This document shows positions 16,508 through 24,001 of a stretch of DNA of 64,000 nucleotides, in pieces (the stretch's first letter is position 1; each line of letters opens with the position of its first letter). The notes beneath the pieces were generated by a model that made no database searches, was not told where the DNA came from, and saw nothing but the letters and a program-made list of their open reading frames with translations. This stretch comes from Paenibacillus mucilaginosus 3016 (GTDB lineage: Bacteria; Bacillota; Bacilli; Paenibacillales; NBRC-103111), in the NCBI RefSeq assembly GCF_000250655.1, contig NC_016935.1, positions 4,048,001-4,112,000 on the forward strand. The letters run 5' to 3'. A program made the position numbers and the translations under genes.

Positions 16508-16972
16508 GTGCAAAAGTTGATAAAGCATTCTCTTTCAGTCGGGATCACAATGAATATTTTAGCTTCCCTCTATAAGTTAAATGTTTTTGATTTTTCCTTT
16601 TTAGGAATGGAACAAGGTTCGGAAGATGGTTATGTTAGGCTCTGGGCTAACGTAAGTTTTTTATTAGGGATACCCATATCCATTTTGACTATACCTCTTC
16701 TTTACAGAAATGTGATGTTAAAGAAAATAATAGCTGTGATCTTACTGTTATTTGGGTTAGCATCAATCATAATACAGGGACCACCTATATTTTGGTGGAC
16801 ACTTACGGGGCTCGGAAGACCTGGATATCTACTTGTTGATTTGCTTCATATAATCTTGCTTGTGATGTCTGTTACATTAATAGTTCATATTTGTTACGTA
16901 TTCAAATATAACAAATGGAGAAGAGCAAATGGAGATCTTCATGTTACGAAGTGGAAAAACCAATATAAATAA
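16508..16972 (+). CDS. Small four-helix membrane protein of unknown function
   Basis: Hydrophobic protein of 154 residues with about four membrane segments (near residues 10-25, 50-66, 72-95 and 105-130) and a basic C-terminus. A distinctive QGPPIFWW motif lies between helices 3 and 4. The protein encoded at 17410 has the matching QAPPIYWW, so the two are distant paralogues. The GTG start follows AAAGGAGGTG. It is AT-rich like its neighbours. I do not recognise a named family. Confidence 0.7.
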   Translation: MQKLIKHSLSVGITMNILASLYKLNVFDFSFLGMEQGSEDGYVRLWANVSFLLGIPISILTIPLLYRNVMLKKIIAVILLLFGLASIIIQGPPIFWWTLTGLGRPGYLLVDLLHIILLVMSVTLIVHICYVFKYNKWRRANGDLHVTKWKNQYK

Positions 16973-16996
16973 GTGGAATGATGTAGAGGTAATGAA

Positions 16997-17351
16997 ATGG
17001 TAAAGTATGTAAATAAGTTTCTTTTTCTGCTATTTCTCTTTACTTCTACGATCCTTATAAGCTGTGGGAAAGAACCTGTTCCCATTCCCACAGCTACTGC
17101 AATGACAGACATTGGCATTTCATTAACACCGCATCAAATGGGATCGAACTGGGAAGGAAACCTAGGGTACAGTACCCGATTGGCTTTAAAAGATAAAGGA
17201 AGCCGATGTCGTTACACCCAACTCCAAAATTACAATCACCTATGATACTCCACCAAAAGAAAACACTGTGGAGCTTATTTTTATGTCGACATTTGAAGTA
17301 GATGACCGCGGCAGTATAATGAAAAGTAAAAAACGGTCTCGAAAATACTAA
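16997..17351 (+). pseudogene. Frameshifted small lipoprotein gene
   Basis: The frame begins with a lipoprotein signal peptide (FLFLLFLFTSTILISC, lipobox Cys about residue 23) and continues PVPIPTATAMTDIGISLTPH. Near 17195-17202 the coding potential passes to another frame (ADVVTPNSKITITYDTPPKE), which runs to TAA 17349-17351 and ends in a basic tail. The joined product would be about 117 residues. A single indel explains it. It sits between the two paralogous membrane proteins, so all three may once have formed one envelope-related unit. Confidence 0.6.
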
Positions 17352-17409
17352 AAGGACCCGAATCAGCAACTTTAGCGCGAGTTTCCAGATGTGGGAGTGA
17401 AGAATTGCT

Positions 17410-17829
17410 ATGCTTCAAAATCCAACATTAAGAAGTCTTAGATTAAGTACTATAATAAGCTTGTTTTTATTTGTTGTTTATTTAATAAACAGCATGTATC
17501 CATTTCTCTCTCTAGGACCCGAACAATATAAGGTGGATAATTCAATCCTAACATGGATGCTATTTTCCGCTGTACTCCTTTGTTTTCATTGGTTCCTCTA
17601 CTTGTACGGTAGAAAACAGAAAAATGCAATGTATCAATTTCTTTTGCAGAACGCATTTAATATCACTTGTTTACTTTATCTGTCTTTGCAGGCCCCGCCA
17701 ATATATTGGTGGTACACCACCCATGATAGTTTTCCTATGCCGATCCCTATATTGATGATCCCAGTTCATGGCGTGCTAGCCATCGTTTCTTCAAGTGCAA
17801 TCTATAGAGTAATAAAGAATGGGTTATAG
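17410..17829 (+). CDS. Small four-helix membrane protein, paralogue of the 16508 gene
   Basis: Membrane protein of 139 residues with helices near residues 14-30, 45-65, 75-95 and 108-130. It shares the QAPPIYWW motif and helix pattern with the 154-residue protein encoded at 16508. The ATG start has only a modest ribosome binding site (GTGAAGAA). Function unknown. It lies just after the frameshifted lipoprotein gene on the same strand. Confidence 0.65.
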   Translation: MLQNPTLRSLRLSTIISLFLFVVYLINSMYPFLSLGPEQYKVDNSILTWMLFSAVLLCFHWFLYLYGRKQKNAMYQFLLQNAFNITCLLYLSLQAPPIYWWYTTHDSFPMPIPILMIPVHGVLAIVSSSAIYRVIKNGL

Positions 17830-18170
17830 AACTATATTTACCAGGCCATCGGTACTCAGCTCATTAAAGTAACTGGAGACGATAGCACAACAACCAGGGA
17901 GTAATTCGCCGTGCGGCAGCTGCTTCCTGGTCGTGTTGAAGTAACGGACAGGATAACACGGCTGATCTTTAAGAAATGATCTGCTTCGTTTGCCTCCGGT
18001 ATGGTGGTTCGGTTGCTTTTTCCTCGTTATCCGAAAGGAACAAGAAACAAATAGTTAATAAGTTGCGTCTTGGAGTTACCCTTGAACCTGTAATGAGTAG
18101 AAAGGCCGTGCTCTTGGGATTGGCTTGTGTTTGATTCGAAAATGAAACAGCAATCGTGAGGTTATGGAAA
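17830..18170. other. Intergenic stretch with repeat copy 3 and a possible gene remnant
   Basis: It holds the hairpin repeat at 17880-17946. After it, a short frame without start (KKQIVNKLRLGVTLEPVMSR, ending at 18132) looks like the end of a lost gene, but I cannot name it. Nothing else is clear. Confidence 0.4.
17880..17946 (+). repeat. Hairpin repeat, copy 3 of 3
   Basis: 67 bp, about 85 percent identical by eye to 16304-16369. It shares CGATAGCACAACAACCAGGG, TTCGCCG, GCGGCAGCTGCT, TCGTG and AAGTAACG, and begins 50 bp after a gene stop. Confidence 0.75.
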
Positions 18171-18422
18171 ATGATTGAATACAAAAATGGAAAAGAATAT
18201 TGGAACGGGGAAGAATGCACATCAAATTTTGTTTATCGAACGTTAGCTGATATGTACCCTTATGATTATGAGCAGTATTGTAAAGAGTCATTTGAATTTA
18301 AACGAAAGCATACTGTTTTGCAATGCGCTGATTGTTATTATCAATGGGTGCATGATCGTGGCAGTGCGATAGCTGCTAAGAATTGTCCCTCCTGTAAATC
18401 AACACAGCTTCGGAGACTATAG
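18171..18422 (+). CDS. Small zinc-ribbon-like protein of unknown function
   Basis: Protein of 83 residues. The C-terminal half has CADC about 18 residues before CPSC, a pattern that could bind zinc, and a basic tail (STQLRRL). The N-terminal half is rich in Tyr and acidic residues. GAGGT (18158-18162) favours the ATG at 18171 over the upstream GTG at 18156. No named family recognised. It may be cotranscribed with the next gene 47 bp downstream. Confidence 0.6.
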   Translation: MIEYKNGKEYWNGEECTSNFVYRTLADMYPYDYEQYCKESFEFKRKHTVLQCADCYYQWVHDRGSAIAAKNCPSCKSTQLRRL

Positions 18423-18469
18423 AAGCAGGTAGCCGTGAACGCGAATAAGAGAGGAGGATCACGGAAAGC

Positions 18470-18961
18470 ATGGAGCAAATTAGCATCAACAGCAAAGTTG
18501 CGATCAGTTTAGCATATGCCGAGCGGACGCTTGACTACCTCGAGAATGAAATTCGAGACAGAAAGTATGATCAAGCATTTGAGAAATTCCGTATGATCAT
18601 TCGCAAGGGCCATGAATGGCTTGCGGGAAACCATGTCGATTGGGATGAGGTTTACCGCATGTGCAACGATGATGAAGAAGAGTATGGATGCTTTGACTTT
18701 ATTGCGAATGCGGAGGTGACAGAACGCTACGAAACGGCTTCGATCGTTTTGATCTGGAGCATCTATTACTTCATGTATCAATGCGCTCATCGGTCTAACG
18801 AGCGGTATTTCCCCCAGGATTTATGGGATGGACATCTGCCCGAGGAGGAAGAAACCAAGATGTTGAACTCGCTGCATTGCGATGTCAGCAAGTATCTGTT
18901 ACCTGAAGCTTGCGAGGAGCTTCGTACAATTGAAACGAAGTACAGACATTCAATATCTTAA
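18470..18961 (+). CDS. Hypothetical helical protein, possibly Imm6-like
   Basis: Acidic soluble protein of 163 residues, predicted mostly helical, with aromatic-rich segments HVDWDEVYRMCNDDEEEYG and ETASIVLIWSIYYFMYQCAHRSNER. The overall pattern (all-helical, 150-170 residues, central aromatic Trp-Ser block) is reminiscent of the Imm6 family of toxin-immunity proteins, but I hold this loosely. AGAGGAGG precedes the ATG by 12 nt. No toxin gene is visible nearby, so it might be an orphan immunity gene or unrelated. Confidence 0.5.
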   Translation: MEQISINSKVAISLAYAERTLDYLENEIRDRKYDQAFEKFRMIIRKGHEWLAGNHVDWDEVYRMCNDDEEEYGCFDFIANAEVTERYETASIVLIWSIYYFMYQCAHRSNERYFPQDLWDGHLPEEEETKMLNSLHCDVSKYLLPEACEELRTIETKYRHSIS

Positions 18962-19448
18962 CACCTAATCTGCAAGAGATCATATGAAAACCCCGGCAGA
19001 GCAGTTTTATTCTTTTGCTCAAAGAGACGGTCGTCCTGGCTGGTATTGGAAATGCAAGGCCATGATTGATTATGATTTGTCGGAGGATAAGAACATATAT
19101 TCATTAAGGGCTGCATAAGTTGCGGTTTTTTCTTTTTAAGGATATATGTTCTTGTCCAAAGTGCATGACAAGAACATATATCCTTAGCTGTAAATGACAA
19201 GAACATGTATTCATTGCCGTATAGCTCAAAATTCTCGGTGATCGTTCAACTAGAGGGAGTATAACGCAATGGACCATATATTTACTCGAATACAATACCC
19301 AATGGCCAACATGCGGGAGATCTTGCATTGCGTCTGTGCCAGCCATTCTCGGGAAGATGAGCAAAGGGCTCTATGAGAGATCGGTAGAAGACATGTATCG
19401 GATGAAGAAAAAGAAGTCGACCTTCTCGTTGGTCTACTTCTACTTATA
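18962..19448. other. Intergenic stretch with short repeats and a doubtful peptide frame
   Basis: Four copies of a motif of about 19 bp lie at 19086-19218 (separate entry). A 35-codon frame at 19269-19376 (MDHIFTRIQYPMANMREILH) has AGAGGGAG before its ATG, but nothing supports it further. Confidence 0.35.
19086..19218. repeat. Cluster of GACAAGAACATATATCCTT motifs, direct and inverted
   Basis: Variants occur at 19086-19108 and 19196-19218 (direct) and at 19167-19185 (direct). A perfect inverted copy at 19138-19156 (AAGGATATATGTTCTTGTC) forms a 19-bp stem with 19167-19185 across a 10-bp loop. A T-rich tract (19125-19136) lies before the stem on this strand, so it could terminate leftward transcription. 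Confidence 0.7.
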
Positions 19449-19760
19449 CTATTGTGCGGTCAGGATCTGTGGACCTTCAACTGTGATGGAGATCGTATGC
19501 TCGTATTGGGCAGCGAGCTTGTGGTCGAGGGTCCGGGCAGTCCAGCCGTCTGCATCGATTGTCATGTGGTAGGTTCCTTCGGTGACCATAGGCTCGATCG
19601 TGAACACCATACCTTCTTTGGTGCGGGGGCCTTTGCCCGGTTTGCCGACATGCATATAGTTCGGATCCTCGTGCAGGTCCCGTCCGATGCCATGCGCGAG
19701 AAGGTCGCTTACGACGCCGAAGCCGTTCGATTCGGCATGCCGCTGGATCGCGCTCGTCAC
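19449..19760 (-). pseudogene. map: C-terminal fragment of type I methionine aminopeptidase
   Basis: About 103 codons match the C-terminal half of MAP. HGIGRDLHEDPNY holds a metal-ligand His, EGMVFTIEPM a ligand Glu, and AAQYEHTISITVEGPQILT the last ligand. The N-terminal half with the two metal-binding Asp residues is absent. Upstream of 19760 the sequence does not continue the protein, and the GTG there has no ribosome binding site. The fragment cannot be active; a full map gene should exist elsewhere. Confidence 0.85.
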
Positions 19761-19818
19761 GCATGGACATCGTTAATCCTTATAGAATAAGACCTGGTTG
19801 AAAAAAAGGGGCAGCTTT

Positions 19819-20170
19819 ATGAAATATAAAAAAAGTCAGAGGAGAATTGGGGCAATCATTTTAATAGCCATAGTTATTACTCCGTTCCTCTATGTTCAAA
19901 TTAATAAGGTGATATATGATCAAAGAGTCACGAATTACCTCATTGATGTAAAAGGATACAAGACGGATGATATTAAGTCAGTAAAGGGTGTTTGGGGAGT
20001 AGCACTACCTCCTTTTTTACGCAGTTGTGATCTTCGCTGATGAACCGTTAGTGGAGTATATTTACTTCGCCCACAATAATGTTGTGCAGTTTAGTTATAA
20101 CATTACTGATGAGGGAAAGCAGAAAGGAATTACCGAAGCGGATTTAAAGCATCTTGTTCCTTTAAGATGA
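19819..20170 (+). pseudogene. DUF3139-type protein gene with one-base frameshift
   Basis: The first frame reads MKYKKSQRRIGAIILIAIVI (membrane anchor) and then NYLIDVKGYKTDDIKSVKG, the DUF3139 pattern, but stops at 20038-20040. Removing one T from the T6 run at 20013-20018 restores YAVVIFADEPLVEYIYFAHN and continues to TGA 20168-20170, giving a normal product of about 116 residues. The ribosome binding site is AAAGGGG. The lesion is a homopolymer indel and may be real decay, phase variation or sequencing error. Confidence 0.75.
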
Positions 20171-20313
20171 GATTATACATCTTAAATTAAAGGAGGATCG
20201 TGGATATTTTTTAGGGAGGGAATATGAAGAAAATAGTCTTTCCGGGTTGATTTTGTTCCCTGTATTAGGCAATCTGGTCTTGAGAAAAAGGCAAAAAAAG
20301 AGAAAAATTATTA

Positions 20314-20363
20314 TTGACCAAACGTTCTGGAAATGCTATGATGATTTCAGATCAAATAGTCAA
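20314..20363 (+). promoter_or_regulatory. Promoter with operator copies of the local TetR regulon (sites 1 and 1b)
   Basis: -35 TTGACC (20314-20319) and -10 TATGAT (20337-20342) have 17-bp spacing. Operator TTGACCAAACGTTCTGG covers 20314-20330. A weaker inverted copy TCAGATCAAATAGTCAA lies at 20347-20363. Confidence 0.65.
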
Positions 20364-20394
20364 AAATAAAGGAGGCAGCAACCAAAGAGGAGGC

Positions 20395-20806
20395 ATGAAG
20401 CAGGTCAGATGCAGGGGAGTATCCGGAAAGGAGCGCAGGATATATTCCGGAACCATCTGAAGCATGTAGCTGACGGCTTTATTAAGGCGTGGGTAGAGTT
20501 GTGGCAGGAAGAGGAATTTCCATACGATCCGGCAGGCTCCCAGGGAAAGAAGATCGGCAAGCTCGAGTTGTACGACTACATGAAGGATGTACCGAAACGT
20601 TTCGACAGAATTTTAAGGAGCTGGTATTTCATTCAATGGCGGGTCCGGAGCTCGTCAAGGCAATAGGGCTGTATCGGGAGACGGGCAATCCGCACAACCA
20701 GACGTACATTAGTGTCGTGGAGAAGAGAGACGGCCTCATAAAACAGTACCGTGATTTCTGGTTAAACTTCAGCTCATCGCTAGTACAGCCTGCGACTTGG
20801 CATTAA
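20395..20806 (+). pseudogene. Decayed NTF2/SnoaL-like gene, first copy
   Basis: A degenerate duplicate of the intact gene at 21139. Blocks matching it are spread over different frames: FRNHLKHVADGFIKAWVELW, FPYDPAGS, GKLELYDYMKDVPKRF, then, after a shift, RETGNPHNQTYISVVEKRDG and QYRDFW. Several small deletions and at least one frameshift are visible. It retains a promoter, AAAGAGGAGG ribosome binding site and ATG (20395). A truncated product of about 20-90 residues is all it could make. Confidence 0.8.
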
Positions 20807-20826
20807 AAGTTAAAGAAAAATAATTA

Positions 20827-20843
20827 TTCACCAATTGTTCCGG
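20827..20843 (+). promoter_or_regulatory. Degenerate operator copy (site 2)
   Basis: TTCACCAATTGTTCCGG resembles the TTGACnnnnCGTTCTAA motif found before the other genes of this cluster. It precedes the second NTF2-like remnant. A further weak match lies at 20918-20934 (CGGACTGAATGGTCTGA). Confidence 0.45.
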
Positions 20844-20945
20844 AATAGGCATGAAGAGTGTATAAACAATAGGAGGTGCTAAGAGTACGGTAAGAACGAA
20901 TATTTTTTTGAGGTTTTCGGACTGAATGGTCTGAATAAAACAACC

Positions 20946-21049
20946 AGTTCAAGTCGCTCCTAATCACACGCTACCGTGATTTCTGGAATCCACTTGTGGC
21001 GATTGAATCGGTAGGCAGCGTGAACGATGCGGTTCGTTTCTCGGAGTAG
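20946..21049 (+). pseudogene. Decayed NTF2/SnoaL-like gene, second copy (3' end)
   Basis: About 90 bp nearly identical to the 3' end of the intact gene at 21139 (CTACCGTGATTTCTGG, then TTGTGGCGAT, GCGTGAACGATGCGGTTCG). It is preceded by the GTTCAAGTCGCTC block, with roughly 70 bp between the two blocks lost. An AGGAGGTG ribosome binding site remains at 20871. Only the tail of the gene survives. Confidence 0.8.
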
Positions 21050-21086
21050 TGCCGCTGACGGAAGTGTAATCTTTTCTTTCAACAAA

Positions 21087-21103
21087 TCAGACCGTTTAGT
21101 CAA
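21087..21103 (-). promoter_or_regulatory. Operator of the local TetR regulon (site 3), before the intact NTF2-like gene
   Basis: TCAGACCGTTTAGTCAA, reverse complement TTGACTAAACGGTCTGA, matches the shared motif and lies 36 bp before the ATG at 21139. Confidence 0.6.
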
Positions 21104-21138
21104 AATAAAAATAAACCGATTAACTGGAGGAACTAACC

Positions 21139-21594
21139 ATGACAAACCAAATGATGACGCAAGAAGCAGTACGTGAGAGAGCGCAGCAAGCCTTCCGCAA
21201 CCACCTGAAGCATCTGTCCGGTGGAGACATTAAGGCGTGGGTAGAGCTCTGGGAAGAGAACGGCGTGCTTGAGTTCCCTTACGGCCCAGCAGGATTCCCG
21301 GATCGCAAAGAGGGCAAGGCCGAGCTGTACGATTACATGCAGAACTTCCCGAAACACTTTGAAGTCCAGTTCACCGATCTGGAGTTCCATCTGACAGTGG
21401 ACCCTGAGCTAGTGGTCGCAGAGTTCAAGTCGCTCGGCAAGCACCGGGAGACGGGCAATCCGTATAACCAGACGTATATCAGCGTTGTGGAGACAAAGGA
21501 TGGCCTGATCACACGCTACCGTGATTTCTGGAATCCACTTGTGGCGATCGAGTCGGTCGGCAGCGTGAACGATGCGGTTCGTTTCTCGGATTAA
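21139..21594 (+). CDS. NTF2/SnoaL-like protein
   Basis: Protein of 151 residues with a cone-shaped NTF2/SnoaL fold pattern: an N-terminal helix (AVRERAQQAFRNHLKHLSGGDIKAWVELWEENGVLEF), the Pro/Gly turn, and strands ending in YNQTYISVVETKDGLITRYRDFWNPL. Such proteins bind or isomerise small hydrophobic compounds. The start has GGAGGAA. It is the only intact member of three tandem copies and precedes its presumed regulator and an efflux pump, so a role in detoxification of the same compound is inferred. Confidence 0.85.
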   Translation: MTNQMMTQEAVRERAQQAFRNHLKHLSGGDIKAWVELWEENGVLEFPYGPAGFPDRKEGKAELYDYMQNFPKHFEVQFTDLEFHLTVDPELVVAEFKSLGKHRETGNPYNQTYISVVETKDGLITRYRDFWNPLVAIESVGSVNDAVRFSD

Positions 21595-21646
21595 GCCGAG
21601 GGAGAACGACTGGAACTCCTTCCTGTCTACCATTATTTACCCCTTC

Positions 21647-21675
21647 TTGACTGAACGTTCTAATATGGGTAGCAT
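21647..21675 (+). promoter_or_regulatory. Promoter and operator (site 4) of the tetR gene
   Basis: -35 TTGACT (21647-21652) and a weak -10 TAGCAT (21670-21675) are 17 bp apart. Operator TTGACTGAACGTTCTAA covers 21647-21663 and includes the palindrome GAACGTTC, implying autorepression. Confidence 0.65.
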
Positions 21676-21701
21676 AGAAGAGGAGAAAGGGGGTTATCCA
21701 T

Positions 21702-22289
21702 TTGGCTAGAAGCAAGGAGTTCGATACGAGTCTCGTGCTGCATAAGGCGATGGAGGTGTTCGGGCACTATGGTTATGAAGGCACCTCCATGCAGCTGCTG
21801 CTCGACGGCCTGGGCATTGCCCGTCAAAGCATGTATGATACGTACGGAACGAAACGGGATCTGTTCCTGAAGGCGGTCAAGCACTACGTGAACGAGAAGT
21901 CCTCGGCAGTTGTTGCCTATTTGGCGGAGACGACGCCAGTGAAGAAAGCCATCACCGATATATTCCTTGTCATCGGAGACACGCTAAGGGATGAACAGCG
22001 CCGCAAGGAGTGCTTCATTCTCTATAGCGCAATTGACCAGGTCCCACATGATCCGGAGATCGCCGAACTGTTCGAACAGGACAAAATCCGCTTGGAAGAG
22101 GCGCTCTACGAGGCGTTGATACGCGGTCAGCAGCATGGCGAATTCAGCGCAAACCGAGATATGCGGGCGCTGGCGCGGTATCTGTACCATGCGCGTTATG
22201 GGCTGACGCAAGTGGCCAAATTGACGGATGATCCGCTCGTCATCGAACAAATCACGGCAGTCACGCTGTCCGTACTGGAACATGAATGA
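21702..22289 (+). CDS. TetR/AcrR-family regulator of the NTF2-MFS cluster
   Basis: Repressor of 195 residues: HTH TSMQLLLDGLGIARQSMYDTYG (about residues 28-49) and a TetR_C_16 or AcrR-type ligand domain (RRKECFILYSAIDQVPHDPEI). The TTG start at 21702 follows GAAAGGGGG. The same 17-bp motif lies before this gene, before each NTF2-like copy and before the MFS gene, so it is the best candidate repressor of all of them. Its stop lies inside the stem of the terminator that follows. Confidence 0.9.
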   Translation: MARSKEFDTSLVLHKAMEVFGHYGYEGTSMQLLLDGLGIARQSMYDTYGTKRDLFLKAVKHYVNEKSSAVVAYLAETTPVKKAITDIFLVIGDTLRDEQRRKECFILYSAIDQVPHDPEIAELFEQDKIRLEEALYEALIRGQQHGEFSANRDMRALARYLYHARYGLTQVAKLTDDPLVIEQITAVTLSVLEHE

Positions 22290-22318
22290 AGCGTCGCAAG
22301 GTGCTTCATTCCTTTTTT
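22284..22318 (+). terminator. Rho-independent terminator overlapping the tetR stop
   Basis: GAATGAAGC (22284-22292) pairs with GCTTCATTC (22303-22311) and is followed by a T-run. The coding sequence ends within the 5' arm. Confidence 0.88.
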
Positions 22319-22324
22319 CTCATA

Positions 22325-22341
22325 TTAGAACGAATGGTCAA
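22325..22341 (-). promoter_or_regulatory. Operator of the local TetR regulon (site 5), before the MFS gene
   Basis: TTAGAACGAATGGTCAA, reverse complement TTGACCATTCGTTCTAA, matches the shared motif. It lies 54 bp before the MFS start. Confidence 0.62.
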
Positions 22342-22394
22342 AATATAAAATCGGAACGCAGACACGTTAGTCTGCATGAAAAGAGGGATTGATC

Positions 22395-23825
22395 ATGAAT
22401 GCAACAAAATATAAAGGCTTAGCGCTATTCATCCTAGCGGTCTCGCAGTTGGTCATGGCGCTGGATTACACGATTGTCTTCGTGGCTATGCCGTCACTGG
22501 GCAATGAGCTCGGATTTTCGGCGAATCACTTGCAGTGGGTTGTCAGCGCTTATTCTCTTGCCTTCGGAGGCTTCCTCCTCATTGGCGGACGCTTATCCGA
22601 TCTGATGGGAAGAAGACGCATGTTTATGATCGCGATAGGGCTCTTCGGACTCGGATCGCTGCTAGGGGGTCTGGCAGAATCACAATTGATGCTAATCGCA
22701 GCTAGAGCGCTGCAAGGTCTAGGCGGGTCATTGCTGTCGCCGGCAACCTTGTCGCTGATCATGTCGAACTTTAATGAAGGACCGGAGCGTAACCGGGCGA
22801 TGGGCATATGGGCATCTATGGGCGGCGTAGGTATGTCGCTTGGCCTGCTGCTCGGCGGGGTGCTGACAAGCTACATCGGATGGGAGTCGACCTTCTTGGT
22901 CAACGTGCCCATCGCGCTTGCTGTCGTTATTCTCGCACCATTCGTATTGACGGAAAGCAAGGCGCCGACAGGCGCCAAGCATTATGATGTGGCTGGAACA
23001 ATATCGGTAACAGCAGGTCTGCTGCTTGTGGTTTATTATCTGATTCAAGCCCCTGTCGAAGGCTGGGCTAATGCATCGACACTTCCTTTCGCCTTGATCG
23101 GGTTGCTTCTGCTGGTTGCTTTCGTAGGGATTGAGATACGATCGAAAGAGCCGCTGATTTCCTTCCGCATGTTCCGCAATCGGAATCTGACGGGAGCCGC
23201 ATTGACAGCATTCTTGTTCTCAGCATCGTTTGGCTCGCTGTATTACTTCTTGACGCTTTATACGCAAGGCGTGCTGCATTATTCAGCCGTTCAATCGGGA
23301 TTTAGTTTCCTGCCGCTGACACTAAGTGCATTCGTCGGCGCCAAATTGATCAATATGATGCTAGCCAAGGTAGGCGTAGCAGGTACGATTGCGACAGGCA
23401 TGGGGCTAGGGGGTATTGGATTCCTGATACTGACAGGATTATCTGAGACCGGATCGGCTTGGGGAATGATCCCGGGTACCGTAATTATTGGGATCGGTCA
23501 GGCACTAGTCTTCACGACGATGTTTATTGCGGGGAGCGCCGGCATTGAACCGAAGGAGCAAGGTGTCGCCTCCGCACTAATCTCGACGGGTCAGCAGATT
23601 GGCGGGGCTATCGGTTTAGCCGTTATTATGGCGATTATCTCAGCAAGCCTGGGTATGACTTCCACGCTCGAGCATATGCAACCAGGGGATTTGAACTCCT
23701 CGATCCATACCGCATTCCTGATCTCGGCTGCAACAACACTGCTTGGCATTCTAGTTGCGTTCCTTGCCTTGAAGCAGCCGAAGCCGTCGAATCTCGATAA
23801 TATTAAGGTTACGACATCTCATTGA
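22395..23825 (+). CDS. MFS multidrug exporter, DHA2 (14-helix) family
   Basis: Proton-driven efflux protein of 476 residues with 14 predicted membrane helices. Signatures are the N-terminal LDYTIVFVAMPSLG (motif D1), GGRLSDLMGRRRMF between helices 2 and 3 (motif A) and RALQGLGGSLLSPATLSLI plus GPERNRAMGIWASMGGVGMSLGLLLGG (motif C), which mark drug/H+ antiporters such as Bmr3 and EmrB. The ATG at 22395 follows GAGGGA. An operator of the local TetR lies just upstream, so ligand-induced export is inferred. Substrate unknown. Confidence 0.93.
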   Translation: MNATKYKGLALFILAVSQLVMALDYTIVFVAMPSLGNELGFSANHLQWVVSAYSLAFGGFLLIGGRLSDLMGRRRMFMIAIGLFGLGSLLGGLAESQLMLIAARALQGLGGSLLSPATLSLIMSNFNEGPERNRAMGIWASMGGVGMSLGLLLGGVLTSYIGWESTFLVNVPIALAVVILAPFVLTESKAPTGAKHYDVAGTISVTAGLLLVVYYLIQAPVEGWANASTLPFALIGLLLLVAFVGIEIRSKEPLISFRMFRNRNLTGAALTAFLFSASFGSLYYFLTLYTQGVLHYSAVQSGFSFLPLTLSAFVGAKLINMMLAKVGVAGTIATGMGLGGIGFLILTGLSETGSAWGMIPGTVIIGIGQALVFTTMFIAGSAGIEPKEQGVASALISTGQQIGGAIGLAVIMAIISASLGMTSTLEHMQPGDLNSSIHTAFLISAATTLLGILVAFLALKQPKPSNLDNIKVTTSH

Positions 23826-23872
23826 TAGGCGGGATTGCAAATCAACCGAAGTAAAAATTTATATTTGCGCTT

Positions 23873-23904
23873 GACCTAGAGTTTACTCTAGGTCTTTTGC
23901 TTTT
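23873..23904 (+). terminator. Rho-independent terminator after the MFS gene
   Basis: GACCTAGAG (23873-23881) pairs with CTCTAGGTC (23886-23894) across a 4-nt loop, followed by TTTTGCTTTT. Confidence 0.88.
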
Positions 23905-24001
23905 ACTTATGTGCATAAATGGAAAATGGTGGTATAGTCTTATACATAGATTTGCGATGCATAGTAATCAAAGGTAGTCATAAGAGAGAGGAGGCATTCC
24001 C

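Noticed and set aside
19086..19218. CRISPR array
   Set aside because: The repeats are too few, unevenly spaced and include an inverted copy; no cas genes are present.
19269..19376. 35-codon frame with AGAGGGAG upstream
   Set aside because: Short, no homology recognised, no terminator or neighbour to support it.
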